Shown: piece after piece, positions 52,444 to 61,293 of the stretch
How positions within the stretch are numbered: position 1 is the first letter of the stretch
Layout of the letters: each line of letters opens with the position of its first letter
From: Straminergon stramineum
Lineage: Eukaryota; Streptophyta; Bryopsida; Hypnales; Calliergonaceae
Length of the DNA stretch: 64,000 nt
Direction of reading: 5' to 3'
NCBI GenBank assembly: GCA_963920665.1
Contig: OY987267.1
Coordinates: forward strand, 22,444,001 to 22,508,000
Translations under genes and position numbers: made by a program
The notes under the pieces: model-generated
Seen by the model: the letters and a program-made list of their open reading frames with translations, nothing else
Told to the model about the DNA's origin: nothing
The model's database searches: none

Positions 52444-55400
52444 CTGCAATGTCATGCAATTTAAAAAAAGAGTTGAAGTGCATCTGCACCCTAAATCCTA
52501 GAACTCTAAAACCAATTTTGCCCAGAGGACACCAATCATTTAGAGATTCATTGCAAAATGGTTCACTCTCACAACGTTCTTTATCCATAACCTTTGAGAA
52601 TCGGAATCACCATCACATGACCGGTCTAAGATGGGCTAACTTTCTAAACTTGAAGTTTCTTAAGCATTCTTGTACTCCCATATGCAGCACTTATTGGCTC
52701 TTGGTAATGTTATTAAGGCAAGATAGCAAGTCAACATACAAAATTTCGCGAGAAACACAATGGTGGATTTGGGTACAGTAGAGGGCTTCTAAGAATGCCG
52801 TAATGCAAGCACGTCGGTGAATTTATGACTGACCTTAACACGAAGGTATTCTTCAAAATGAGAAGTCTTCACGAAGGCTGAAATTAAGATCTGCACACGT
52901 AACAAGTTTATCGTTAGGGATAGAATTCATTTCATGCGTTAAGGAAACTTGGTTGTTCAACTGATGAGTAAAAGGATGGAGCGCTAACCATCAAAGCTTG
53001 GTTCTCAGGATCAATTTGGTCAAAAAAGACACGGCGATGCAATCGTCGTTGTTCTACTTGAGGGTGCTTCGCCAAGACTTTCCGCATGTCTGCCACAATG
53101 GGCTGCAGAAGAAACATAGCCCCGTTAATTATTACCTTGTACTCGAATCGAGACTCGAATAACGCATGCCCTCATCACTCGTAACAGATCGAGAAATGAA
53201 ATCACTAGTTTAACAAGTGCGTGAATAACAAGAATATGAATCTCAACTTACATTTATTTTGTTGACGTCAAGATGACTGATTCCCAAATGCGTCTTGATA
53301 CGCCAGTGAGTCTTTTGACTCAAATTACGAACTACGCTCACACTGAACTTGTGATTAGGAATGTGAACAGCTTCACGATCATCCCCTCGAATGACAGTCG
53401 GAGACCACCACCCAACGTGCTGCACATACATTTCAGAATTCAATGTTACGTAAACCGAATGACTTAATTTCGGATCCAGATCTGCAAGGAATACATACTT
53501 TCATTGCCTATAAGATTCTTAGAGGAGCTGCCTTAACACCCTTCGAAAAGGAATCCAAATTTTCTCTGTGCACAATCTTGAGCAAATCTCTGGTACCCAA
53601 AAGCTCTAGGAAGAAGACTTTCATTGATCACTCACTAACCGCAATGCATGCTTTCTGCAGTGAATGCCAGACTTTTGTCATTCTTTTGGTTGCCATCTAC
53701 AGTGGAGAAGGGTGAGCTCTCACAATTTCTAAAGCATGATAAATATTGTTCTCCAATAAGACTTCAGAACATGTCAGATTTATCCCAAGCTAACCAATAA
53801 AAGTCCTTATAGGAAGTCGCCATTACGAAAACAAAGTTCACCACCTACGGTAATCAAACAGTGTTTATAGCCATCTGCAGAAATTCATTCGTATATTGTG
53901 ATATTAGACGATTCTTCAATCAACAATGATTGTCAAGTGTTGCAAGAGAAACGTACAACATGCAATTACTCGCAGAGCACCATGCAAGAACAGCAACACA
54001 AGAACCATACTGTATAGAGAAGGAAGTCATGAGCTCACCTCAACAGTTCCAGAGACCTCCTGACCCTCGATCTTCGTCTGTATCCATTCATTGTCGACAA
54101 ATGGCCTCGTAGCATGTATCATTACGCTAGATAAAAAGTTTGTGAAAATCTGCAAAAATGCACAACCTAGAATAAGCCTAAATACTGAAAGAATTTAATG
54201 TTCTGGAAGAAAAATCAACTGCAAGTTGATCTAATCTCGATGACCCACGAAGACTGCTAGACTGGACCTTTTTAAGAGGGTTACCACACTAGACTAACAC
54301 TAGAGGAAAGGCAACGAAGAGGAAGCTTGTCATTGGTCGACTAGAGGAAGTGGCAATTACACAGGCTAAACACTAAGAAAAATTGAATCCATTTCTCATT
54401 CAAGAATGTTTCAGGCATCCTATGTGGCATATGAAAGATGACATGGCAAAGAAGAAGCAAGTGCTCGTCTGGGGACTATTGTTTGGAAGTCCACAAAAAT
54501 GGGGAAAAGGAAGAACTCATATTGGCACTGGACCAAAGGGGAGGGGCCCTTGCATTGGCAAAAACTAAATCTACAGTGAATGTGAGAAACTAGGTTTCTA
54601 CAGGGCAATAGAGCCACTCCTAGAGTCGCTGCTTGTTATCAGGGCTTTTTTTTTGGCGAAATTTCGCCAGATCTGTCAGAATCTGACCACTGTGAATCTG
54701 GCCCTCCAAAATCTGGCCTGTGCAGTGAAGCCAGCACAGGGGACACTAGTCCAAAAAAAAGCCCTGCTTGTTATTCGTGCCAAGTGGACTGGGTCAAGTG
54801 TACTGCTACTGCCTGTCACTGCTGTAGTGTGGTGACATCCTTAGTATATGATATTACAGAAATACACTATCGTTTCTGCTATATATTAAGATTATTCCCT
54901 GATCATCCAATTTAAGAAGGTACAGAACATGATCCCTTAAAACTCGTAGAGAGGAAGTTTTAGGAAAATCACCTCTCGGCCTGCAAGTGTAATGAGCACA
55001 GTTCCAAATCCTCCAGCTGTAATCCATTTTTGGGTAGAGAATCCCAATAGCTCCATGAACAGGCATACTGCAGCAACCCAAACAGACGTGTATACAGTGT
55101 TGCCTATGAATTGCACACCGACCTGCAAAAAGGGACAATTAATAATTGCCTCATCCTACAAACTTCTAGGACAGCATCTGCAAATTCAGAAAAGAAGGAA
55201 GTGATTTCTTTAAGACTTGTAGCTCCCTTGGCAGTAGAGAAAACAGGGGTAATGAGTCCGCATTAACCAAGTAGCACCAAGTAACTAACTAGGCTGTTAA
55301 GGCTCATTAGCTCGTTGGAAATAAACTAACATATTGTGTGGCCGCACTTGCAAGTTGACTAATGGGGAGTTAGACTTTCAAGTACACTAATTGCTGTTCC

Positions 55401-58400
55401 TTCGTTGGTGTACGCATATTTAGAACTTCAAACCATTGGCATAGGCACAGTTAGTTTACTTGCCCAATTTTTGAGGGTCAAGTTAATTGGCAGAAATGAA
55501 CGTGAATTCTTTGGAACCTCATTGGCGGAAGTTAGTAAAGTGACACAACCTGGGCAGTGCAAGCAGTTAGTAACTAATTCTACTTCGCTAATTGGCGTTA
55601 CTTGGTTGATGGAGATGGGGCCTGAATTGCATTTTATCTCAACTTCAAGAAGTGATATGTGGATGTAGAATACATCAGGAAACAAGGGACTTACGTTGCG
55701 CGACTCTTCTGCATCTTGATTCTCCATCATAAATCTCTGAACTTGCTGTGTCAGACTGTGCAACAGACAGGAAAGCACTCATGTTTCAGACGAGCTCACC
55801 ACATAACTCAATCACAGTGGGTACATTCAAGCTTCTCTCACATGGCCTTCTCCAAAACAACAATCTGGAACATCCTGTACACTAGTCACACTATCATTGA
55901 CAGCAGCACACTTGGAATACATTCAAACTACGTCAGTCATATTTTTGGGACCCCAAGAAGCCAGATTAGAGAGGTCAAGGTGTTCATGCATTATACAACA
56001 ATTACGATCAGTGAGATGCAGATGCTTCTACCTTGCAGTGCAGAAGGCAAAAGCCAAAACAGTTGACAGTGATCGAACAAAGTTGACAAAACGCTGTTTA
56101 ATTGCTTGGCTCGCCTCTGTGCCTAACATAACTGGGTCAAATGCCCTGCAAAAAAGCCAAAGAACAAACAATGAATAAGTCCCACTTAGTAATGATATTC
56201 GCAGTCAACGACATTGCAGAAATAGGCCCGTAAATCAATCTAGTAACTTTGGAGTCAACTACCACCTAACTTTGGAGTCAACATTAAAAGCCTATTATTA
56301 GTGGATGTCGCAAATGGAGGTTGAACAAGCTACTCAAAAACTAGTATTTCCAATAACTAGCTACAATTAAGGAGGGACTGCCACGTCCTCAAAAACTGGT
56401 GATTGCCCAAAACCTACAGGCCAGCAGCTTTATAACAAATTCAAGGCATTTAGAATAAGGCCCTTTTGTGCGGCCACTTCAAGTTGGTATCTTGTAGCAA
56501 CAAAAACTTGGAATTTAACTAAATTGCTTTAGGAGCGGAGTCAAAGATTCTTCTTGGTTATCTCGTCATTGTGTCACATGTACATCACCGGGTTTTCGTT
56601 CACCAATTGAAATGACTGCCGAGTGCTCTGAACTACCATGAAAGTCAAAGCATTGAGCGGACGTTGTGCCAAAAGTAATACTTCAATGATACCTGCAAAT
56701 AAGAATAATTCCAATCCACAATAATATAGGTCGCATGTAAGAAGCCATAATGTTGTACGTCCGGCTTTCATCCCACTTCTTATCATTCCTCTGCACAAGA
56801 CATAGCGCATACTCTTAGCGACAGGTCTGCAAGTTCATAATTGGTAAAGAGATAGCGGCAAAATGCAGTCAAGGTCGGCATATAAAGCAAAGGAGATACA
56901 AATGTAAATAAGAAAGAGATAGAATCAGAATACTCAAGACTACCTTAAACACAGTTTTGCGTAACATTCTTGTCGTGGGTCCCAAACCCCAAATGGAATA
57001 TGCTACGAGTCCGACAGCGGGGGCAACATCGACTACCAAAGGAGGGCACCTCTGAATCAGAGCGGCAATCCTGCAATGAATCAGGAAACAGCACGTGATG
57101 AGAAGGATTACATTTCCAAAAAGGCACCTTACAAAGGTCAACCCAAATCGGTTTGGATGACAAGAAAGCCTAAAATTTGATCGGTGCATCAATCTCTCTT
57201 TTATTTACATTACGTCAATGCCAACTTTACACTTGTCCTAGGGACATGAAGAAGTGGCTTGTACGTGGCTCCTATGTGGCATGCTAAAATATTTGAGATA
57301 AGAAGGTTTCAAGTTACCTCTTTGAGGTAGATTTGAAACTTGTTACCCCAAATGCGATGGATTATTGGCTCTAGACCACAGGGGAGGACGCCTTGCATTT
57401 AAAATGCTCCATCTACAGTGTATGTGAGGAAGTTTGAGCAGGTTGCTACTCATAAAACAAATCAGCGGCACAGTGTAAGAGGCACTTCACAAGGACAGAG
57501 CCTCTCGTAGCATAGCTGCTTGTGTTCACTAACTCACTCCTAGTTGCACAAGATGTTGGTTAAAATTTTTGTTGATCTCAAGCTCAATCTCTTAGTCTGG
57601 TAATGTAAAGTGACCGTCAAGATTTGGCAGCAAGAGATCAACACTGTATATGTATATTGATTGTAGTGCTGAGAAATAGGAAGAGTTGCAGACTGCACTC
57701 AGGCATCTTTATTATCACTTCTAAAACATCTGGAATATCTTGCAAACTTGTTACACTGCCATTGACAAAGCATACTTGTCAAACATTCAAATCATATTCA
57801 TTTTTTTAACCCCAGGCAGGCATACTAACCCTAAGCGCTCAAGTTATAAATAGAAAGTTCACTTTGGTAGGTATGAATCGATTTTTGTAACCTTTAAAAA
57901 ACGTATTTTCATTATTCAAAATCATATGGAATGGTTTCTTCTTTCTATTGGTACATTTCGTTACCTTCCTCAGAGCTTCGTAACTGATTTATATCAACTC
58001 CTACAGACATGGAAGAGGCCACTTTGGACCATTTGGGCGCTTAAGAGGTTACAGAGGTCATGGTTGCAACTGATTACAAACCTATAAATTAATATAAGTA
58101 CTGGTTGAGAGGACTGGCACCTTCTCAGAAGATGACCACCGTAATTGACAAAGATCGCACCGATCTGCCTGATTTCCTGCTCCGTGGGAATAGGCCGAAC
58201 AGATGAGGCCGCAATTTGCAAGCGAGAAGCTCTCACACGAGCGTTGCTCTTGGAGATTAAGAGGTGACTCCATAACGGACAACAGAGCGCCCCTCCTCCC
58301 TGAAGGCTGCCCACCTGCACTTTGTAACATCTGTTGGTATTAATTGCAAATTCAAAACAATGGTAAAACAATGACGACAAGCATTCAAGCTCTCCACTAT

Positions 58401-58962
58401 ACTGTCGCATTCCGGTGAGAGCTGGCAGCATGGAACTACTGCACAGAAAACATACCCTTGCCTGTGATGTGATCTTTAAACCAGATCCATGTAAAGGACG
58501 ACTATGCAAAACCACTCTCGGGCGTCGTCCCTGTCATAACGAGACATCACTCTCAGTTCTTCCGCACCACCCACTATATAGTGCTTCAAGTGGAAGAAAC
58601 AAATATATTAAGTAATGATGTAAGAGAAGATGAACTGGAAAAAATCTTCTCCTTCTCCTTGGTGGAGACTTTGATAATCTAGGTAACGCCTGCTGAAGAT
58701 ATATGGCCTTGTGCAAATGTAAAGAATGAACTTCGAACGTTCTCATGTAACCCCACATATAGACTCCGTGTCCACATACATTGAGTTCAAGACTATAAGT
58801 TCATTGTTCCGCACCCCTAACCTAATAGTGCCTCAAGATGGTTGAAAAACACCGTCAACGTAATGAAGAAAGCGTGATACTTACAGAGACGGAAAACGAA
58901 TTAGCATGATGATCCCGAACTCCTGCAACGCGCACAAGCTGCAGAGAAACCAGAGTCGCCAT
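50617..58962 (-). CDS. MSL2/3: Plastid mechanosensitive ion channel, MscS-like MSL2/MSL3 class (13 coding exons)
   Basis: Spliced gene; coding exons in transcript order: 58962-58885, 58530-58456, 58314-58121, 57070-56944, 56790-56693, 56145-56032, 55755-55695, 55122-54973, 54149-54039, 53419-53252, 53102-52989, 52890-52834, 52443-50617. They total 3174 nt, predicting 1057 residues. All introns are GT-AG and phases agree. Family role: a stretch-activated channel of the plastid inner envelope that relieves plastid osmotic stress and affects plastid size and division. Visible: a probable transit peptide (about residues 1-80, with VRA near 78-80), TM segments near 127-147, 175-191, 213-231 and 259-277, a pore-helix region (280-312, [12 protein letters not shown]...TLAGRE then TNFLSS), and the MscS beta domain with [14 protein letters not shown] and IPNH (339-359). 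The C-terminal tail is far longer than I recall for Arabidopsis MSL2/3 and carries four repeats (678-952) plus a conserved [14 protein letters not shown] motif near 1001-1016. The start is the first ATG in its frame and opens a serine-rich presequence resembling Arabidopsis MSL2. Identity is very sure; exons 1-2 are the least certain. Confidence 0.95.
50935..51759 (-). repeat. Four coding tandem repeats in the MSL tail (about 60-73 aa each)
   Basis: Repeat order in the protein: 678-737, 738-808, 809-881, 882-952. The core of each is xHSDLT..A followed by TTEEHQV.(I/V)TQ, then [12 protein letters not shown], a Thr-rich spacer, IDDPWK and SERD..NAS..EEALED. Repeats 2-4 are close to each other; repeat 1 is the most diverged (THVDIV for VGVHVAV and DDSRK for DDPWK). 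Two further DPW motifs (SDPWRE, GDPWTQ) follow the array. Confidence 0.92.
52834..52890 (-). CDS. MSL2/3: MSL2/3-like exon 12
   Basis: A 57-nt exon encoding [19 protein letters not shown], matching the family motif I-L-I-S-C-F-V-K-T-S with Ala replacing Cys. Phase 0 both sides, donor AAG|gtcagt. Confidence 0.95.
52989..53102 (-). CDS. MSL2/3: MSL2/3-like exon 11 (MscS alpha/beta domain)
   Basis: 38 codons: [20 protein letters not shown] then [18 protein letters not shown]. The first residue is Pro, where I recall Asn in Arabidopsis (KINNIVADMRK). Acceptor ctgcag|CCC, donor ATG|gttagc. Confidence 0.97.
53252..53419 (-). CDS. MSL2/3: MSL2/3-like exon 10 (MscS beta domain)
   Basis: 56 codons starting [19 protein letters not shown] and including [26 protein letters not shown] and DVNKIN. 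This is the most conserved block of the MSL2/3 class. Acceptor gtgcag|CAC, donor AAT|gtaagt. Confidence 0.97.
54039..54149 (-). CDS. MSL2/3: MSL2/3-like exon 9 (end of pore helix, start of beta domain)
   Basis: 37 codons: [20 protein letters not shown], then [17 protein letters not shown]. The family usually has LNEW where this copy has DNEW. Acceptor tttgcag|ATT, donor GAG|gtgagc. Confidence 0.97.
54408..54603. repeat. Dispersed repeat K, copy in MSL intron 8
   Basis: Colinear with 57264-57452 in the same orientation. Shared blocks include CCTATGTGGCAT, GGACCA(A/C)AGGGGAGG, CCTTGCATT and ATCTACAGTG(A/T)ATGTGAG. It has no coding potential and could be a SINE-like or MITE-like element. Confidence 0.65.
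54632..54774. mobile_element. hAT-type MITE with 8-bp target duplication, inside MSL intron 8
   Basis: The element itself is 54640-54766 (127 bp). Terminal inverted repeats read CAGGGCTTTTTTTTTGG at the left and its near-exact complement at the right. Both ends are flanked by the identical 8-bp CTTGTTAT. An 8-bp duplication and a CAGGG terminus are hallmarks of the hAT superfamily. It has no coding capacity. Inside is a perfect 14-bp palindrome, GGCGAAATTTCGCC (54655-54668). The exact target duplication points to a fairly young insertion. Confidence 0.85.
54973..55122 (-). CDS. MSL2/3: MSL2/3-like exon 8 (TM4 and start of pore helix)
   Basis: 50 codons. TM4 is [19 protein letters not shown]. 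The pore-lining helix begins at [22 protein letters not shown], the plant counterpart of MscS TM3, with the small-residue pattern that packs the pore. Phase 0, donor GAG|gtgatt. Confidence 0.97.
55695..55755 (-). CDS. MSL2/3: MSL2/3-like exon 7
   Basis: A 61-nt exon encoding (S)[20 protein letters not shown], the conserved helix between TM3 and TM4 that ends in the family's (D/S)TRN-like motif. The acceptor is gttgcacag|T and the donor AAC|gtaagt. Confidence 0.93.
56032..56145 (-). CDS. MSL2/3: MSL2/3-like exon 6 (TM3)
   Basis: Begins with the last base of Arg191, then [19 protein letters not shown] and the membrane segment [28 protein letters not shown] is an almost invariant family motif. 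It ends with AG, completed by T of exon 7 (Ser229). Confidence 0.95.
56693..56790 (-). CDS. MSL2/3: MSL2/3-like exon 5 (TM2)
   Basis: 32 codons plus 2 nt. [19 protein letters not shown] is followed by the membrane segment [17 protein letters not shown]-x-S-x-T-Y-x-x-x-x-S-Y-x-x-P is the conserved loop of the family. The donor is TTTGCAG|gtatca. Confidence 0.93.
56944..57070 (-). CDS. MSL2/3: MSL2/3-like exon 4 (TM1)
   Basis: Completes Arg116 and encodes 42 more residues. The hydrophobic stretch [19 protein letters not shown] is the first membrane segment of the MSL2/3 class (compare the family pattern xPA.G..AF..WGL.P). It ends TVFK before gtagtc, phase 0. Confidence 0.93.
57264..57452. repeat. 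Dispersed repeat K, copy in MSL intron 3
   Basis: Second copy of the element in intron 8, the same way round. The 3' block ATCTACAGTGTATGTGAG, then GCAGGTTGCTAC, is the best conserved. Its presence in two introns of one gene suggests either two insertions or a within-gene duplication. Confidence 0.65.
58121..58314 (-). CDS. MSL2/3: MSL2/3-like exon 3 (end of transit peptide, start of mature protein)
   Basis: 64 codons plus 2 nt. It contains [15 protein letters not shown], a plausible stromal-processing region, followed by an amphipathic segment [17 protein letters not shown]. The acceptor is gtgcag|GTG; the donor AGAAG|gtgcca leaves AG, completed by G of exon 4 to give Arg. Confidence 0.88.
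58456..58530 (-). CDS. MSL2/3: MSL2/3-like exon 2 (transit peptide)
   Basis: 25 residues ([15 protein letters not shown]...), basic and serine-containing. The acceptor is ttatgacag|GGA, which has a weak pyrimidine tract; the donor is AGG|gtatgt, strong. Phase 0 on both sides. The in-frame TGA that straddles the acceptor shows the exon cannot extend further upstream in this frame. Confidence 0.75.
58885..58962 (-). CDS. MSL2/3: MSL2/3-like exon 1 (start codon, transit peptide start)
   Basis: Encodes 26 residues beginning [14 protein letters not shown], poor in acidic residues and typical of a plastid presequence. The donor is TCT|gtaagtatc, phase 0. The pattern M-A-T-L-V-S-L-Q-L parallels the start of Arabidopsis MSL2 as I remember it, which supports this ATG. 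A 6-codon uORF ends 2 nt upstream. Confidence 0.8.
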
Positions 58963-58964
58963 GA

Positions 58965-58985
58965 TTACGAACCAAGCTCCCTCAT
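58965..58985 (-). promoter_or_regulatory. 6-codon upstream ORF before the MSL start codon
   Basis: ATG AGG GAG CTT GGT TCG TAA ends two bases before the main ATG. If the leader includes this stretch (the same exon as the start codon, with no acceptor visible between), ribosomes must pass or reinitiate at it. Inference: it dampens or conditions translation. Confidence 0.6.
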
Positions 58986-59186
58986 TACCCTTCTTCCAGC
59001 TGCCGATCGCGTCCGTCCAATTCACTCCAGCCTTATCAGCTTGATTCCTGATCCGCAGTTGTTCTACCCTGATGCGATTCGAAACTCGCAGAATACTTTG
59101 TTCCACAAACCTCGCAGATCACTGTTTCAGCAAAATTCCTCCTACTGAGTACTGCCGTCAAAGTCTGTCTCTGCTTCAATTGAGTG

Positions 59187-59858
59187 CTGCACAAGGAAAA
59201 CGGATATTATAAACCTTTTGCGCAGATTCACATTACAATTCCCCTTTTCAAGCATGTACGCAAATTTTTCCTCAAATTCTTCAGAACTTGACACACCGGA
59301 AATGAATACTTGGTTAAAAATTGAAGCTCTAAAAACATAATTCATTCCCTGAGCTTTCACAAAACCGAGACAACGCAGAATTACAACAATTGAATAGGTG
59401 ATAACTACAAAGGGCCTTGATCAGCCTCTAAGGTAAAGGTTAACTTCATGATTGATAAAACAGGAAAATTGAAATGAAAAAATGAAATAAATTCTTAGGC
59501 TGAGGTTCACTGGAAACATTTCCTCGGACCTGCAGAGCACAAAGAAACCCTTGCACGCCCAAGTCTTCCGAAACTAAGCCTTAATGCCCTTGCTCAACCC
59601 TATCCTTCAAATAGTAACCTATCTCTCAGACACAATGAAGAATAATACTTGCTTACAAATTAAAGTATGACAAACACATATCAAATCCCTGCGCTTTCAC
59701 AACACCCGAACAAACGAAGTATTTCCAACAATTGCAAAGGTAAGAACTATAGTGGACCTTGATCTGCCTATACAGCGAAAAGCTGAAGCCGCACTTCATG
59801 ATCGCCAAAGAGAGAAAAATAAACCTTCAAAAATCGAAGAATCAAGAAATTCTCTTAC
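59187..59858 (-). other. Candidate 5'-leader intron of the MSL gene
   Basis: On the minus strand a good donor, CTCAC|gtaagag (exon ends at 59859), and a good acceptor, tttccttgtgcag|CACTC (exon resumes at 59186), bracket 672 bp upstream of the coding start. Genes of this class often have a leader intron. This is a prediction from splice consensus only. Confidence 0.4.
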
Positions 59859-59925
59859 GTGAGGTCTACTGAGACTCTGCTTCCTGAAACCCTTGCCCAC
59901 TGACGTCCTCCAAAACCAAACCCCA
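59300..59925. repeat. Diverged tandem duplication in the MSL leader region (about 280 bp x2)
   Basis: Unit A at about 59305-59582 and unit B at about 59642-59920 share long colinear matches: CTTTCACAA, CAACAATTG, GG(G/A)CCTTGAT, ACTTCATGAT and GAAACCCTTGC. The spacing is about 340 bp. The candidate leader donor (GTAAG) lies in unit B; at the matching place in unit A the GT reads CC, so only one copy could act as a donor. Confidence 0.7.
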
Positions 59926-60600
59926 GTCAATGCGCCCTGCTCAACCCCAGATGCTTCTCACTCGTAACCCTCCTCCACAATCCTCCGCGCACAAAATCCT
60001 CGACAAGTTTATCCAAGCCTTCAATCGATCACATCAAAACCAGCCAAAGCTCCGCCCTCCCCCCATCTCCCGCTTCCGTAACCTCCACGCCGCCCCCACT
60101 AGCAACTCCTGTCTGCAGCCCTAACCCAGGAATTTCCAACAAATGGCAGGCAACACTGTGACAATTTTCAGTGTCGTAATCACTGCACCTGGCCTCCTTC
60201 AATCCTCAATCTCGGGAATTTCGTTGAATGGGTACTTCAAAAGTTCACACATGCGCCATAATCCTGCACTGGACGACCTAGCCGGCACGCAACAATGCGA
60301 AAAGGAGGAAGAAGAGTGAAGGAGCACCTTTGGGCCAATTTAGAATCAATTTGTGCAGAGTCTGATTTGCGGGAAGCGTGGAGAGGACAACGATCGGGAG
60401 ATGAGAAACGTGATTTGGAGTTGCCGCGTGCTAGGAATCGAAAAGGAATTTTAAGTGATGCTCGTATTTGTGGATACACTTCCGACCCCCGATCTGTGGC
60501 CGTCGGAGGCGGAGGGCGGGGCCTTGCCATGTGCAGGTTGGGGATTGGGGGGGTCTAGTTTTTGTGGACATCAAGGACTACTCCACGGTGGCAATTCCGA
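59860..60600 (-). promoter_or_regulatory. Probable first leader exon and promoter region of the MSL gene
   Basis: GC content rises and the minus strand becomes CT-rich around 60290-60440 (cctccttttcgc, ccttcactcttcttcctcc), as is common near plant transcription starts. Upstream of 60640 the sequence falls back to AT-rich repeats, so the promoter must lie in this interval. No convincing TATA box was seen. Short ORFs on both strands here match nothing I know. Confidence 0.4.
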
Positions 60601-60639
60601 ACCCCTTTTCTCAATTTTAACTGGTGTGCCCTGTGCCGT

Positions 60640-60890
60640 TGCCACAGTCAAAATCAAAGTAAAATTCCGTTTTATTTGTGTCAAAGAAGAAAAGAAAAGA
60701 AAAGTAAAAGTAAAAGTAAAAGTATTTTTCTAATTTTTTTATTCATAAAAACTTCAAAATTCAATAACTTTCACACCTTAGGTCAGAATGCCACAAAGCA
60801 AAGCCCATGCACCCCTCCTTGTCAAGGGCTTTCCAACAGTACTAAGCATGCAAACAGGGGACGCATGGTCAAGGAGATCTCAACGTAACA
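60640..60890. repeat. Partial copy of repeat B upstream of the MSL gene
   Basis: AAAACTTCAAAATTCAATAAC, then a CA-rich block and AGGGCTTTCCAACAGTACTAAGC, parallel 22655-22750 and 23235-23330. It marks the end of the gene-associated GC-richer DNA. Confidence 0.65.
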
Positions 60891-61084
60891 AACAAAACAA
60901 AATAAAACAAACTAACTAACTAATTTAAGGTATGGAAGTTTGTATTCAAAAGAAAATGCCATTGGTTAGACTTGAAAGTGATTTTATACAATTTTTATAT
61001 TGTGCATCATGTCTCAAAAATTATCAAATGAAATGTAATCAATTAAAATTTGTTTTTTTTAAACATACAAACTTCAAGAATCAC

Positions 61085-61293
61085 AATGAGGACTAACATG
61101 ACACATCCATGTCAACTAGAGTCTAGCCAGAATTACACGCCATGGATTTCCCCATTAGAACACAAGTAGAGGAACACAAATAAGACCACCATGTGACTAA
61201 AGTTAGCATGGGAAATTGAACTGACAACCTTGAAGATGCACCCAAAGGTTCCTATCGCCTGCCCCATCACCCGGGGTAGTTAGGGTTGTTTCG
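61085..61293 (-). mobile_element. Possible tRNA-derived SINE, family S2
   Basis: Read on the minus strand it begins AACCCTAACTACCCCGGGTG, then ATGGGGCAGG, and about 50 bp later a B-box-like CAGTTCAATTTCC. The tail contains CACATGGTGG and GTCTAATG-like blocks. The arrangement is that of plant SINE heads. No second copy lies in the window to confirm it. Confidence 0.5.

Noticed and set aside
59930..60124. 64-codon plus-strand frame MRPAQPQMLLTRNPPP...
   Set aside because: It lies in the GC-rich leader of the minus-strand MSL gene, is Pro-rich and low in complexity, and fits no family.
60237..60530. 97-codon minus-strand frame upstream of the MSL gene
   Set aside because: Its Pro/Arg/Ser-rich composition follows from CT-rich promoter and leader DNA; it has no splice link in frame to exon 1.
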